Below are positions 1-11,985 of a DNA stretch of 64,000 nucleotides, piece by piece. Each line of letters starts with the position of its first letter. Position 1 is the first letter of the stretch. The DNA is taken from assembly GCF_013215705.1 (NCBI RefSeq), contig NZ_JABSQR010000023.1:21352-85351 (forward strand), read 5' to 3'. Origin of the DNA: Moritella sp. Lineage in GTDB: Bacteria > Pseudomonadota > Gammaproteobacteria > Enterobacterales > Moritellaceae. A program made the position numbers and the translations under genes. The notes under the pieces were generated by a model. It saw only the letters and a program-made list of their open reading frames with translations, did no database searches and was not told the origin of the DNA.

Positions 1-161
<161 letters not shown>

Positions 162-275
162 TTATTTGATTCGCTTAACCACTACAGGTTAAGCACATGA
201 TGCTGCGCATTTTACCACTAAAGATAAAACTAACAATACGCGAACTAAAATTAACTCACGATGCGATGCTATTAA

Positions 276-2321
<2,046 letters not shown>

Positions 2322-2323
2322 TC

Positions 2324-2348
2324 AAAAAAAGCCCCACCGAAGTGAGGC
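2324..2348 (-). terminator. Rho-independent terminator after zipA
   Basis: Read on the minus strand, a 7-bp stem (GCCTCAC/GTGGGGC, one G-T pair) with a TTCG tetraloop is followed by a run of seven T. It lies between the zipA stop and the ligA start, so ligA must depend on read-through or its own promoter. Confidence 0.8.
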
Positions 2349-2428
2349 ATTTATCTGGATACTGTGTTTTATGGAGACTGTATTTACCCAGTACTTTTTA
2401 TTTACCGAGTACCCGTTACAGTAATAAC

Positions 2429-3403
2429 CTAGTAAGATTTTTTGGCTAATGCTTTACTTTCTAATTGGCGAATGAACGCCTTTTCTTGCTTGATAGCATT
2501 TTCTGTTAATGGGTTGCGTGATGCATCCATTAATAAACCATCAACACCTTCTGCAATGCGCTCTGCCGCGCTTAACATCAGGCTATAATTGTGTGATGCT
2601 TGACCTGCGCATGGGAACATCATGAATAATGAGACACCTGGAGATTCAAACTGCTCCATAGTATCAAGATCAAATACGCCGGGTTTAACCATATTCGCAA
2701 GACTAAAGATAACGGCGCCTTTACCCGCGGCATCAACATGGCGGTGAAAAATATCCATGGCCCCATATTTGAAACCAAATGCAGACAATTCTTGTAACAA
2801 TTCAGCTCCCGCAATATTGCAGCCTTCACGCGCCATAATATTGATCACAAATACAGCTTCATCAGCGACTTCATCGTCACATTCAACAACCGTCTCGCTA
2901 TGTGGTATAGACTCGAGTTCAATGTCCACCGCAGTGGCCGCTTGAGCACTAACGACATCATAGCTTAAATCGTCTTGAACAGCATCATCAGCTGCTATAA
3001 CTGGAGGCTCGATATCGGTGGCAGAAAAAGAGTCCGTTACTACTGTCACGCTTTGTGCTGCAACTGGTTCGGCTTGCATATCAGTACTGTTTATAGCAGA
3101 GCTTTTTATAGCTCCACTGTTTATAACAGAAAACTGCGGCTCAATTTTTTCAACCGTGACTGGTGCTGGTTCAGTGGTTTTAACGTTCATGGTCGGTTCT
3201 ACTGACTTAGTCACAACGCGTCTTTCACCTATGCCATCAAGGTCAAAGCCCTGCTTGTCTTTAACTTGGAGATCAACTCTACCCAAGGGTTTATCTTTTA
3301 ATGGTTTTATTTGATTCTTTTTATTTGACCAAAGTCCATGGGCAATTAAAGCAGCAATTGCAATAAACCCTAGAATGATGAGAACAAGTCGCAAATCTTG
3401 CAT
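2429..3403 (-). CDS. zipA: Cell division protein ZipA
   Basis: Bitopic inner-membrane protein that tethers FtsZ to the membrane in the divisome. The 324-residue product has an N-terminal transmembrane helix (LRLVLIILGFIAIAALIAHG, residues about 4-23), a charged linker, a long variable and acidic region, and a C-terminal globular ZipA domain (from about residue 185) with the FtsZ-binding fold. No Shine-Dalgarno other than a modest AGG precedes the ATG at 3403. It lies 19 bp after smc, an arrangement also found in Pseudomonas and Shewanella. The central linker is rich in V, T and E and is probably unstructured. Confidence 0.93.
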   Translation of the reverse strand: MQDLRLVLIILGFIAIAALIAHGLWSNKKNQIKPLKDKPLGRVDLQVKDKQGFDLDGIGERRVVTKSVEPTMNVKTTEPAPVTVEKIEPQFSVINSGAIKSSAINSTDMQAEPVAAQSVTVVTDSFSATDIEPPVIAADDAVQDDLSYDVVSAQAATAVDIELESIPHSETVVECDDEVADEAVFVINIMAREGCNIAGAELLQELSAFGFKYGAMDIFHRHVDAAGKGAVIFSLANMVKPGVFDLDTMEQFESPGVSLFMMFPCAGQASHNYSLMLSAAERIAEGVDGLLMDASRNPLTENAIKQEKAFIRQLESKALAKKSY

Positions 3404-3422
3404 AACAGCCTATCTCTTAATG

Positions 3423-6400
3423 TTAATTGTCTGTAAGTTCTACCGCAGCCGAAATATCGACCGCGACGATTCGAGAGACCCCTGGTTCATGCATGGTCAC
3501 TCCTATTAATTGCTGAGCCATTTCCATGGCTAACTTATTATGACTGATATAAATAAATTGTACTGTTTCTGACATCTCCTGAACCAGTTTACAAAAACGC
3601 CCCACATTTAATTCATCGAGTGGCGCATCAACTTCATCTAACATACAAAATGGCGCAGGATTTAACCTAAAGATCGCAAATACTAACGACAAGGCCGTCA
3701 GTGCTTTTTCACCACCTGAAAGTAACGAAATACGCGCATTTTTCTTGCCGGGCGGTCGCGCCATAATCGTTACACCCGTGTCTAATAAATTGCTCGATGT
3801 CAGCTCTAACCAAGCCGCACCACCACCAAACACTTTAGGGAATAACGTTTTAAAATCACTGTTAATTTTTTCAAACGTGGTCGCAAAACGTGCCCTAGTT
3901 TGTTTATCTATTTTAACAATCGCGGCTTCTAACGTCTCAATGGCTTTTTCTAAGTCATCGGTTTGTTCGTCTAAATATTGCTTACGCTGCGATTGTTGTT
4001 CAAATTCTTCGACAGCAGCAAGGTTCACTGCGCCTATCTTCTGTAATTGCGTTTCAAACTGTTTAAGCTGTTGCTGGTATTCTTTTAGCGTTAATATGTT
4101 AACACACTCACGTTTTAATGTGTCTACATCAACATGGTCATCCGCAATTTGTTGATATAGTAGCTGTTCTTTCGCTTTGTTGTTAGCCTGTTTTAAATCT
4201 AACTGTTGGACTTTGTCTTTCACTTTTAAGTTACTTATCATTATCCTAGCACGTTTTTCTTCACAATTACGCTTACCATTAACCAGTTTCACACGTATTG
4301 CTTTCTTCACATTATTGTCATTTTCGATAGCAATTTGTTTCTCAGCGGCAATCGCACACGCCATTTCTAACTGCTGCAAGTTTTCAGCATATAACGAGCT
4401 GTTACCTAATGCAGCAATATCTTGCAAAATAGTTTGATATTGAGCGTCTGTTTTGGCGATGAGTTGCTGCTGCTTCTCTATTTCAACCGTGAACTTGGTT
4501 TTAACCAAAAGTAATTGTTGAACTTGTTTCTCGAGCACTTGCTGTTCTTGTAAAAACTTCGCTTTATCGGCTTTGGCAGCTTCCGATTTTTGAATCAAGC
4601 TATCATCATTGGCTAGCTGTGCAATCGCAGCCTGTGTCGACACTATTTGTTCATTAAAGCGCTGAACCTCTTCTGCTTCAAGCGCTAATAAGTTATTCAG
4701 TGTTAATAAACGCGTGTTTAACTGATCATGCGTAAGTTGCCATTGGGCTTGCTGTTGCTGCAATAACCCCAGTTCAACCGTTATTTGCTGCACTTCGCTT
4801 TGCTTGTCATCCAAGTTGTTTTGCATCAGTTCAATTTGATACTGGTATTCACCCTGAGTCACCCTAAGCGCAGTCAATTGATTGTGCTGTTTGTCCAGCA
4901 AAGTTTCAATTGCTAATAAACGCCCCTGCAGCTGTGACGCTTGTAGTTGCATTTCAATTCGCCCCTGCGGTAATGACACGTTAGCTTTGCCGTGTTGTGA
5001 TAACCAGCCACCTTCATCGGTAAACCAATCGCCATGCGCAGTGATATAACTGTATTCACTGTCGCTTTCGACGCCCGCTTTGGCGTCATTGGTGCTGGCG
5101 ACACAAGTCACTTGATTGAGCTGACGGTTAAATAAATTATTTTTTACCTTATCGGCTAACGAACCTGCACGTGCCACACATTGACTGGGTTTGAACCACT
5201 GCAATGCCGGCAGTTCATTTAAGTCAAACTGGGCAAGTTGTTCGTCACTAATACAATAAGCATCCAGCCAGTTGGCAAGCACCTTCTCTACGGCGGCTTC
5301 CCAACCGGGTTCTACATCTAATTGCTGTAATAACTTTAACGGAATCGACTCGAAATTGCATTCTAACCACACATGGGCGTGATCAGCATGCTCTGCTTTG
5401 TGTAATAACTCGGTGATCACACTCAGCGAGGCTTTTATTTCAGTTTGTTCTGCGACGCCGCTACTGATGTTTGCTTCGAGTTCGGATACCTGCTTATTGA
5501 TACCTTGATAGCCATTATTTAGTCCGGCTAATTCATGGGCAAGCTGCGTGTTTTGAGACTGTAACTGTTGCTGCAACGCTGTTTTATCAATAATGACTGC
5601 TTGTTTGCTGTGCTGAGTAAGTTGCAGCTGCTCTTCTACTAACTCACTACGTTGCTGCTTACTTTTATTCAGTACTGATTCTGCGCTTTTTACGGCATTA
5701 CTTAGTACATCGAGTTTACTGCTAAAACGCTGTACTTTTTCAAGGTATACCGCATGTTGTGCAATGGCTTGGTCACTGTTCACTGTTGCCGATGCTAATG
5801 ATTGTTCAATCACTAATAACGCTGCAGACAGTCGGTTATGATCCGACTCCGCCGCTTGCGCTTGCTGCTGATGTGTGTGTAACTGGGCTTGTTCTTCTTG
5901 CAGTAAGAGCTGTAACTTTTCACTTTGCTGTTGATATTCTTGCAGTTTACCTGCCGATTCTTGCTTACGCGCTTGATGATGCAGTATCTGTTGCTCGATC
6001 TTAGTCAGCTCTGTACCTTGTAAATAAAACGCCTGTTGCTGATTTTCGATCAATACCGTTAGTTCATTTAACTGTACGTCAAAGTCGGTGATCTGTGTTT
6101 GCAGTTTAGTGGCCGTAGCAGCTAACTTCTCTTGTTCATTCATCAGCACTAACTTTTGCTGGGCAAGCTGATTAATCGAACGTTCTACATCGTATATCTG
6201 CACTAAACCAAGCCGACTTTTGGCTTCGCGTTGCTGTTGCTTTAACCCTCGAAATTGTTGCGCGACCGCAGATTGCACTTTTAACTTATCAATCTGCACG
6301 CCTAACTCAATGCGAATATCAGCAAGACGGTTTAAGTTATCTTTGGTTTGATTGATGCGCTGTTCTGTTTCGCGACGTTTTTCTTTATATTTAGAAATAC

Positions 6401-6905
6401 CGGCCGCTTCTTCGATAAAATGACGTAATTCATGCGGTTTAGATTCGATTAAGCGTGAGATCATGCCCTGTTCGATGATCGCATAACTACGCGGTCCTAA
6501 ACCTGTACCTAAAAACAGTTCCGTGACATCTTTACGGCGACATTTTTTGCCATTGAGATAATATTGATTAGTACCATCACGGTATAACTCGCGACGAATA
6601 GACACTTCATTATATTGCAATAAAGCATGGTCAATACGTTGTTGGGCATTATCAAATAACAACTCAACACTGGCTCTTGAGACAGGCGAACGCCCCACTG
6701 AACCGTTAAAAATAACGTCAGACATCGAATCACCACGCAAGTGCTTAGCCGAGCTTTCGCCCAGCACCCAACGCACTGCATCAATAATATTCGATTTACC
6801 ACAGCCATTAGGGCCAACAACCGCAGTCATATCATGGGGGAAATGCAGTTCTGTCGTATCAACAAACGACTTAAAGCCTGATATTTTTATCTTTTTAAGG
6901 TACAT
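3423..6905 (-). CDS. smc: Chromosome segregation ATPase SMC
   Basis: Condensin-type ATPase that organises and segregates the chromosome. The product has an N-terminal Walker A (GPNGCGKSN), long glutamine-rich coiled coils, a central hinge domain at roughly residues 510-650, and a C-terminal head with the ABC signature LLSGGEKALTALS and Walker B (CMLDEVDAPLD). At 1160 residues it has normal length. The ATG at 6905 (MYLKKIKISGF) is preferred to the TTG nine bases upstream, because known SMC proteins start at this point. Its presence indicates an SMC-ScpAB rather than MukBEF system, although scpA/B are not in the window. It is divergent from cysZ. Confidence 0.97.
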   Translation of the reverse strand: MYLKKIKISGFKSFVDTTELHFPHDMTAVVGPNGCGKSNIIDAVRWVLGESSAKHLRGDSMSDVIFNGSVGRSPVSRASVELLFDNAQQRIDHALLQYNEVSIRRELYRDGTNQYYLNGKKCRRKDVTELFLGTGLGPRSYAIIEQGMISRLIESKPHELRHFIEEAAGISKYKEKRRETEQRINQTKDNLNRLADIRIELGVQIDKLKVQSAVAQQFRGLKQQQREAKSRLGLVQIYDVERSINQLAQQKLVLMNEQEKLAATATKLQTQITDFDVQLNELTVLIENQQQAFYLQGTELTKIEQQILHHQARKQESAGKLQEYQQQSEKLQLLLQEEQAQLHTHQQQAQAAESDHNRLSAALLVIEQSLASATVNSDQAIAQHAVYLEKVQRFSSKLDVLSNAVKSAESVLNKSKQQRSELVEEQLQLTQHSKQAVIIDKTALQQQLQSQNTQLAHELAGLNNGYQGINKQVSELEANISSGVAEQTEIKASLSVITELLHKAEHADHAHVWLECNFESIPLKLLQQLDVEPGWEAAVEKVLANWLDAYCISDEQLAQFDLNELPALQWFKPSQCVARAGSLADKVKNNLFNRQLNQVTCVASTNDAKAGVESDSEYSYITAHGDWFTDEGGWLSQHGKANVSLPQGRIEMQLQASQLQGRLLAIETLLDKQHNQLTALRVTQGEYQYQIELMQNNLDDKQSEVQQITVELGLLQQQQAQWQLTHDQLNTRLLTLNNLLALEAEEVQRFNEQIVSTQAAIAQLANDDSLIQKSEAAKADKAKFLQEQQVLEKQVQQLLLVKTKFTVEIEKQQQLIAKTDAQYQTILQDIAALGNSSLYAENLQQLEMACAIAAEKQIAIENDNNVKKAIRVKLVNGKRNCEEKRARIMISNLKVKDKVQQLDLKQANNKAKEQLLYQQIADDHVDVDTLKRECVNILTLKEYQQQLKQFETQLQKIGAVNLAAVEEFEQQSQRKQYLDEQTDDLEKAIETLEAAIVKIDKQTRARFATTFEKINSDFKTLFPKVFGGGAAWLELTSSNLLDTGVTIMARPPGKKNARISLLSGGEKALTALSLVFAIFRLNPAPFCMLDEVDAPLDELNVGRFCKLVQEMSETVQFIYISHNKLAMEMAQQLIGVTMHEPGVSRIVAVDISAAVELTDN

Positions 6906-7099
6906 AGCAAACAACGCATATAGAATAACCAGAAAACTTTAGCAGATGTGTCTGCAATATTAAAGATTCGTCGGGGTAGAATATAAAAGCTGCTGCTTTT
7001 TACTGCACTTTTAATGTTCTTTTAATGCAATGATACTCGACCCATAACAACCGCATGATAAGATGTTCCACATAAACCACTCACAAGGCGCCATAGAAT

Positions 7100-7834
7100 A
7101 TGCTTTCAGTAAAACCATCGTTATCGGGGGTTCATTATTTCTTACAAGGTTTCGACTTGATCCGTCAGCCTAAGTTAAGACCTTTTGTATTAATCCCATT
7201 ATTAGTGAATCTCATGTTGTTTTCGGTTAGTTTTTACTTCTTGTTTCAACAAATCGACGTGTGGCTAGTACAATTAGAAGCAAGCTTAGACTGGTTGAGT
7301 TGGTTAGTTTATATCATAAAACCCCTTGCCTTTATTCTCATCTTACTGGTGTTTGGATTCTTTTTTGGTGCCATTGCCAATATTATCGCAGCCCCGTTTA
7401 ATGGCTTATTAGCAGAACAAACCGAATTACTGTTAAGCAATAAACCGTTACCGGAAAGCAGCATCAAAGATATCTTGTTAGATATTCCGCGTGTACTGAC
7501 GCGAGAACTGAAAAAAATCAAATACTACATCCCGCGTGCGATAGGGTTACTGCTGTTATTTTTCATTCCGGTGGTCGGACAAACAGTTGCTCCCGTGCTG
7601 TGGTTCATCTTTACGGCGTGGATGCTGGCTATTCAATATGCCGATTATACCTTTGATAATAATAAAGTTGGCTTTGACGAAATGCGCAGTGAATTGTCTT
7701 CAAACCGCATGCAATCATTAAGTTTTGGCTCTATGGTAGCTTTATGCCAATCAATTCCGGTGGTTAACTTTATGATCATGCCTGTTGCAGTATGTGGCGC
7801 GACGGCAATGTGGGTTGATAATAACGGCAAGTAG
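7100..7834 (+). CDS. cysZ: Sulfate transporter CysZ
   Basis: Integral inner-membrane protein that brings sulfate into the cell for cysteine synthesis. The 244 residues begin with the family opening GVHYFLQGFDLIRQPKLRPF, followed by several hydrophobic segments (about 31-52, 68-100, 148-180, 208-230). The gene is normally next to cysK, and cysK follows here 2.5 kb downstream after two inserted genes. It diverges from smc across a 194-bp spacer. The call rests on the whole-length resemblance to CysZ. Confidence 0.92.
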   Translation: MLSVKPSLSGVHYFLQGFDLIRQPKLRPFVLIPLLVNLMLFSVSFYFLFQQIDVWLVQLEASLDWLSWLVYIIKPLAFILILLVFGFFFGAIANIIAAPFNGLLAEQTELLLSNKPLPESSIKDILLDIPRVLTRELKKIKYYIPRAIGLLLLFFIPVVGQTVAPVLWFIFTAWMLAIQYADYTFDNNKVGFDEMRSELSSNRMQSLSFGSMVALCQSIPVVNFMIMPVAVCGATAMWVDNNGK

Positions 7835-7956
7835 GTTTTTTGTTATATATATACAATGCAATGATTTTTTTCTAAAACGTTAACTAGATTACAGTCAAGG
7901 TTATAAATAGCGACTATTATCACAATTTGAATAATGTATTACATTTTAGGTATTAA

Positions 7957-8616
7957 ATGAAAACCTTTGACAGAATAGTTTACGGCAGCCTCGAGCTTTT
8001 TAATCAGCACGGTGTAAACAATATGACTACCAATCATCTAGCCGCCAATTTAGGTATTAGTCCGGGTAATCTTTATTATCATTTTCGCAATAAAGAAGAC
8101 ATTATCCGTTCTATTTTTGTTTTGTATGAAGAACATTTGAATGCCGGTTTCCACCCCTATCAAACGGGTAGGCTAAACGTCGATATGTTTATTGGTTACT
8201 TTGATACGATGTTTGAAACGGTGTGGAAATTCCGTTTTATGTATAGCAATCTGACCGCTATTCTTAATCGCGATCCGGAACTATCAACACGGTATCGGCA
8301 CACTCAACGGGAAGCATTAGATCGTTCAAGTAAAATTTTGCACCAGCTGAAAGCAGATGGTGTGCTGGCGATTGACGCCGACCGAGTTACGCCTTTAGCC
8401 GACACGATGCGAATGATTGCTGGTTTTTGGATTGATTATAAACAAACACATTCGCGCAATGAGAGCGTAACGAAAGCATTTCTTTACGAAGGTTTACTAC
8501 GCGTGCTCATGTTATTTAGAGCCCACTCAACCCCGGAATATTGCGCGATGTTTACCTGTTTAGAGCAGCATTACCAGCTATTGCTCAACCATTACGCAAA
8601 GCCTGATCCAACTTAG
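7957..8616 (+). CDS. TetR/AcrR family transcriptional regulator
   Basis: A 219-residue one-component regulator. The N-terminal helix-turn-helix is clear at about residues 8-52 (MTTNHLAANLGISPGNLYYH then FRNKEDI). The ligand-binding C-terminal half resembles no effector class that I can name. It converges on the KAS III-like gene, and both lie between cysZ and cysK, where most relatives have nothing. It may control the neighbouring fatty-acid gene, but no shared operator was found. Start is the first ATG in the frame. Confidence 0.85.
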   Translation: MKTFDRIVYGSLELFNQHGVNNMTTNHLAANLGISPGNLYYHFRNKEDIIRSIFVLYEEHLNAGFHPYQTGRLNVDMFIGYFDTMFETVWKFRFMYSNLTAILNRDPELSTRYRHTQREALDRSSKILHQLKADGVLAIDADRVTPLADTMRMIAGFWIDYKQTHSRNESVTKAFLYEGLLRVLMLFRAHSTPEYCAMFTCLEQHYQLLLNHYAKPDPT

Positions 8617-8680
8617 GTTCCTGCTATAGCTTAATGTTTCGGTTATCATGTTACATAGTCAAGCCACTCCCTTTTTGTTA

Positions 8681-8725
8681 AAGCCCCCGTTAATGCACTT
8701 TATTTACAGTGATTAACGGGGGCTT
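8681..8725. terminator. Bidirectional terminator between convergent tetR and KAS III genes
   Basis: A long inverted repeat with the arms AAGCCCCCGTTAAT and ATTAACGGGGGCTT, further extended by CACT/AGTG around a short loop. T-rich sequence lies on the plus-strand side and the arms begin with A-rich bases, so it can serve both converging genes. Confidence 0.8.
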
Positions 8726-8775
8726 CATTTCACAATAGGGTAATCAGTGACGACATAACTCGTCACATTTGACGA

Positions 8776-9897
8776 TTAACAGCGTTTTAGTACCAGTGAG
8801 CCTACTGAATAACCCGCACCAAACGAACAAATTAATCCTAGGTCGCCACTTTCCACACCGTCTTGGTGTAAATGGAAAGCAATAATAGAACCAGCTGACG
8901 CTGTATTTGCGTATGTATCTAGAATAATAGGCGCTTCTGTTGCTGATGGATCACGACCCAATAGCTTTTTCGCTAAATAGTTATTCATGTTGATATTGGC
9001 TTGATGTAACCACAAACGTTTAAAGTCACTTGCTTGTAAATCTAAACCACTTAACTGTTCTGTGATCAAATTATAAACCGTCGGTAGTACTTCTTTAAAT
9101 ACCTTACGACCATTTTGCATAAAAAAGCTTGAATCAGCGTTAATATCAGCGCCTTCACTGCGACTTAAATAGCCTAAGTTATTGCGGATATTATTTGAAT
9201 ACTGGGTAAACAATTTGCTATCAATGATTTCATAACAATTATCGCTTGTTGCTGTGGCTTTATCTTCAATCACTACCGCAGTACAAACATCACCGAAAAT
9301 GAAGTGACTGTCGCGATCTTTAAAGTTTAAGTGTGCAGAACAAATCTCAGGGTTAACCACTAACGCCGCTTTACTACGCCCTGATTTAACCGCGTCCATG
9401 GCATTAGCAATGGCAAAGGTTGCTGACGAACACGCCACACTCATATCATAAGCAAAACCGTTAGCACCCAAATAATGTTGCAGTTCAACCGCCATTGCCG
9501 GGTACGCGCGTTGGAAACCTGACGCAGCAAAAATAATTAAATCGATGTCTTGTGCTTCTTTATTCGCAGCGGCTAATGCTTGCTTTGCGGCAATCAGTGC
9601 CATTTGTACCGTAATACTCGGTTCATCATCGCGAATAGGTTGAAATACCGGGCGCATGATCGCAGGATCTAAAATACCCGCTTTGCTCATCACAAAACGA
9701 CTTTTAATGCCCGAAGCTTTTTCAATAAACTCACTGCTTGAGTGTGCTTTCGCCGTTACTTCACCCGCTTCAATTGCCGCTGCATTGTCAGCATTAAAAT
9801 TATCCACGTAACAATTAAAGCTTGTTACTAGTTCATCATTGCTGATTGCATCAGGAGGGGTAAATAAACCGCTACCACTAATTACTACATTACTCAT
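8776..9897 (-). CDS. Beta-ketoacyl-ACP synthase III-like protein
   Basis: Thiolase-fold enzyme expected to condense an acyl-CoA with malonyl-ACP in fatty-acid synthesis. The FabH-type triad is visible: Cys in VACSSATFAIANA, His in LWLHQANINMN, and Asn in LDTYANTASAGS. The glycine-rich C-terminus (SFGAGYSVGS) is also typical. The overall sequence resembles the Pseudomonas aeruginosa PA3286 subgroup, known to shunt octanoyl-CoA from beta-oxidation into synthesis; transfer of that specificity is inference. I start at the ATG at 9897, seven bases after GGA, giving 373 residues; an upstream in-frame ATG at 9957 gives an unusual 20-residue extension and lacks a good ribosome site. Confidence 0.85.
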   Translation of the reverse strand: MSNVVISGSGLFTPPDAISNDELVTSFNCYVDNFNADNAAAIEAGEVTAKAHSSSEFIEKASGIKSRFVMSKAGILDPAIMRPVFQPIRDDEPSITVQMALIAAKQALAAANKEAQDIDLIIFAASGFQRAYPAMAVELQHYLGANGFAYDMSVACSSATFAIANAMDAVKSGRSKAALVVNPEICSAHLNFKDRDSHFIFGDVCTAVVIEDKATATSDNCYEIIDSKLFTQYSNNIRNNLGYLSRSEGADINADSSFFMQNGRKVFKEVLPTVYNLITEQLSGLDLQASDFKRLWLHQANINMNNYLAKKLLGRDPSATEAPIILDTYANTASAGSIIAFHLHQDGVESGDLGLICSFGAGYSVGSLVLKRC

Positions 9898-10370
9898 TAC
9901 ATTGTCCTTTAGCGACTCGTTGCACACAGTCCTTTCATCACTTATATGCATAGTCACTATCAGCTAAATTGGGATACAGAGAGCACTAAACTAAAGCAAA
10001 CTGTTAACTAGATCTAGCTGCGCGTCCGACAAAAATGAAAAAAATTACACCTTGTAACTAAATTCGTGCGTTATAAAAACGGAGCAAACGCTAAATTACC
10101 ATATCAAGGGGGAACTAATCTCGCTAATTTGGTCTATATATAGAGTGGACTTAATTCCATAGGCTCACAAATTAATGATTTATACAGGCTTAATGAATTT
10201 GTGGCAGAAAGAGAAGTTAAACACTATGCATAACTAATCGTTATAGACTCTTATCATTTTAGAACCTAACGATATAACAAAACAGCATTTTCAATTTTCA
10301 AACTAATCAGTATGCTTAAGCTATAAGTAAGTAAATAAATTATAAGTAATCATTCATATAGGGAAATCCC
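9898..10370. other. 473-bp spacer between the KAS III-like gene and cysK
   Basis: Divergent promoter region. It holds a 12-bp self-complementary AT-rich palindrome (TCTATATATAGA, 10133-10144) and several TATAAT-like stretches. CysB control of cysK would be expected from the family, but I could not place a CysB site. No coding potential was seen. Confidence 0.5.
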
Positions 10371-11339
10371 ATGAGCCAAATTTTACAAGACAATAGCCTT
10401 TCAATTGGTAATACACCGCTAGTGCGTTTAAACCGTGTGACGACAGGCAACGTATTTGCAAAAGTAGAAAGCCGTAATCCAAGTGCAAGTGTTAAATGCC
10501 GTATCGGTGCCAACATGATCTGGCAAGCAGAGAAAGACGGTCTCTTAAAAGAAGGCATTGATATCGTTGAAGCAACCAGTGGTAATACCGGTATTGCGTT
10601 AGCATTTGTTGCCGCTGCTCGTGGTTATAAACTCACATTAACAATGCCAAACACGATGAGCCTTGAGCGTCGTAAGCTACTTAAAGCATTAGGTGCGAAC
10701 CTCGTATTGACAGATGGCGCTAAAGGCATGAAAGGCGCGATTGATAAAGCCACTGAAATCCGTGACGCAAACCCTGACACAACGATTTTATTACAACAGT
10801 TTGAAAACCCGGCTAACCCAGCAATCCATGAACAAACAACAGGCCCAGAAATCTGGGAAGCAACTGACGGTCAAATTGACGTACTAGTGTCTGGTGTCGG
10901 TACGGGTGGCACGATTACCGGTGTAAGCCGTTACATTAAACTAAATAAAGGCAAAGACTTAGTATCTGTTGCCGTTGAGCCAACGAACTCACCCGTTATT
11001 ACCCAAGCGAAAGCCGGTGAAGCATTAACGCCTGGTCCACATAAGATCCAAGGTATTGGTGCGGGCTTCATTCCTGGTAACCTAGATTTAGAAATGGTTG
11101 ACCGTGTAGAGCTAGTATCAAACGAAGACTCTATCGAAATGGCACAACGTCTAATGAAAGAAGAAGGTATCTTAGCAGGTATTTCTTCTGGTGCAGCCGT
11201 GGTTGCCGCAGCACGTTTAGCCGCATTACCAGAGTTTGCAGATAAAAACATCGTTGTAATCTTACCATCGTCAGGTGAACGTTATTTAAGTACAGCGCTA
11301 TTTGAAGACGTATTTACTGAGCAAGAGCTCCAACAATAG
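10371..11339 (+). CDS. cysK: O-acetylserine sulfhydrylase (cysteine synthase A)
   Basis: PLP enzyme that makes cysteine from O-acetylserine and sulfide in the cytoplasm. The PLP lysine is K42 in [16 protein letters not shown], the asparagine/threonine loop [12 protein letters not shown] is present, and the phosphate-binding glycine loop is [10 protein letters not shown]. Length 322 matches CysK of E. coli, to which the first 50 residues are nearly identical. It is followed by its own terminator and then by ptsHI-crr, the order conserved in enterics and vibrios. Confidence 0.97.
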   Translation: MSQILQDNSLSIGNTPLVRLNRVTTGNVFAKVESRNPSASVKCRIGANMIWQAEKDGLLKEGIDIVEATSGNTGIALAFVAAARGYKLTLTMPNTMSLERRKLLKALGANLVLTDGAKGMKGAIDKATEIRDANPDTTILLQQFENPANPAIHEQTTGPEIWEATDGQIDVLVSGVGTGGTITGVSRYIKLNKGKDLVSVAVEPTNSPVITQAKAGEALTPGPHKIQGIGAGFIPGNLDLEMVDRVELVSNEDSIEMAQRLMKEEGILAGISSGAAVVAAARLAALPEFADKNIVVILPSSGERYLSTALFEDVFTEQELQQ

Positions 11340-11404
11340 TCTCAACCGTATTGTTAATAGTTACAACCGCAGTCTTAGATTTACAATAAATCAACAAGAT
11401 TAAC

Positions 11405-11430
11405 AAAAGCCGCACTAGCGGCTTTTTTTT
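11405..11430 (+). terminator. Rho-independent terminator after cysK
   Basis: Stem AAAAGCCGC/GCGGCTTTT with the loop ACTA, followed by eight T in total. It separates cysK from ptsH. Confidence 0.88.
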
Positions 11431-11485
11431 GTACAAGTCACTTTATTTCCATGGGTTGATAGCCGTCACACTTTCCTCTTTTTGT

Positions 11486-11500
11486 TGTAATTAAACTACA
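11486..11500. promoter_or_regulatory. HexR-like palindrome upstream of ptsH
   Basis: TGTAATTAAACTACA fits the published HexR pattern TGTARTNNNAYTACA used in Shewanella and relatives to link sugar-phosphate levels with central carbon genes. The dyad extends one base each side (TGTTGTA/TACAACA over 11483-11503). It lies about 190 bp before ptsH in the 340-bp cysK-ptsH spacer. Assignment is by motif only; hexR itself is not in the window. Confidence 0.5.
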
Positions 11501-11600
11501 ACAGAGGCCTCCATTAGGGTTAATATACTTACATCGCATTGTTTTGTCGTAAAACTTACGAAAACATGATCTGTAGCCATAGATTTAATTTAAAAAAGTT

Positions 11601-11617
11601 ATTTTACTCTGTAAAAT
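11601..11617. repeat. Short inverted repeat before ptsH
   Basis: ATTTTAC and GTAAAAT arms separated by TCT, about 65 bp before the ptsH start, probably in or near the promoter. It could be an operator; no regulator is recognised for it. Confidence 0.35.
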
Positions 11618-11679
11618 TAGATTACACTTATGGTTATAGTTAAATACTATTTTTAGAATCGTTATTTTAAGGAAAAGTC

Positions 11680-11937
11680 ATGTACCAAAAATCAGTTATA
11701 ATTATCGCACCAAACGGTCTTCACACTCGCCCAGCTGCTCTTTTCGTAAAAAAAGCAAAAGAATTCGAGTCAAAAATATCAGTTGAAACTAACGGTAAAT
11801 CTGCAAGTGCTACAAGCTTATTTAAGCTACAAACGTTAGGCCTTTCTAAAGGTGTAACGATGACTATTTCTGCTGAAGGTACTGACGAGCAAGCGGCTGT
11901 TGAAGCGCTAGCTGCTCTGATGGATGTTTTAGAATAA
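11680..11937 (+). CDS. ptsH: Phosphocarrier protein HPr
   Basis: Small carrier that passes phosphate from enzyme I to sugar-specific IIA domains. The phosphorylated histidine is H15 in [13 protein letters not shown]. At 85 residues it has the usual length. A clear AAGGA ribosome site precedes the ATG. ptsI begins 48 bp downstream, so the two are cotranscribed. Residue 46 lies in the [13 protein letters not shown] segment that carries the conserved serine region. Confidence 0.97.
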   Translation: MYQKSVIIIAPNGLHTRPAALFVKKAKEFESKISVETNGKSASATSLFKLQTLGLSKGVTMTISAEGTDEQAAVEALAALMDVLE

Positions 11938-11985
11938 ACCCCATCCGTTATTAACGTATTTTTTGTATTGAAGTAAGGAAAGGTT

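Noticed and set aside
3745..6820. Several open frames of 60-136 codons opposite or within smc
   Set aside because: They are long because smc is repetitive and glutamine-rich; none has a ribosome site or a family motif.
10133..10144. TCTATATATAGA palindrome upstream of cysK as an operator
   Set aside because: Simple alternating AT sequence; it can arise by chance and has no partner copy.
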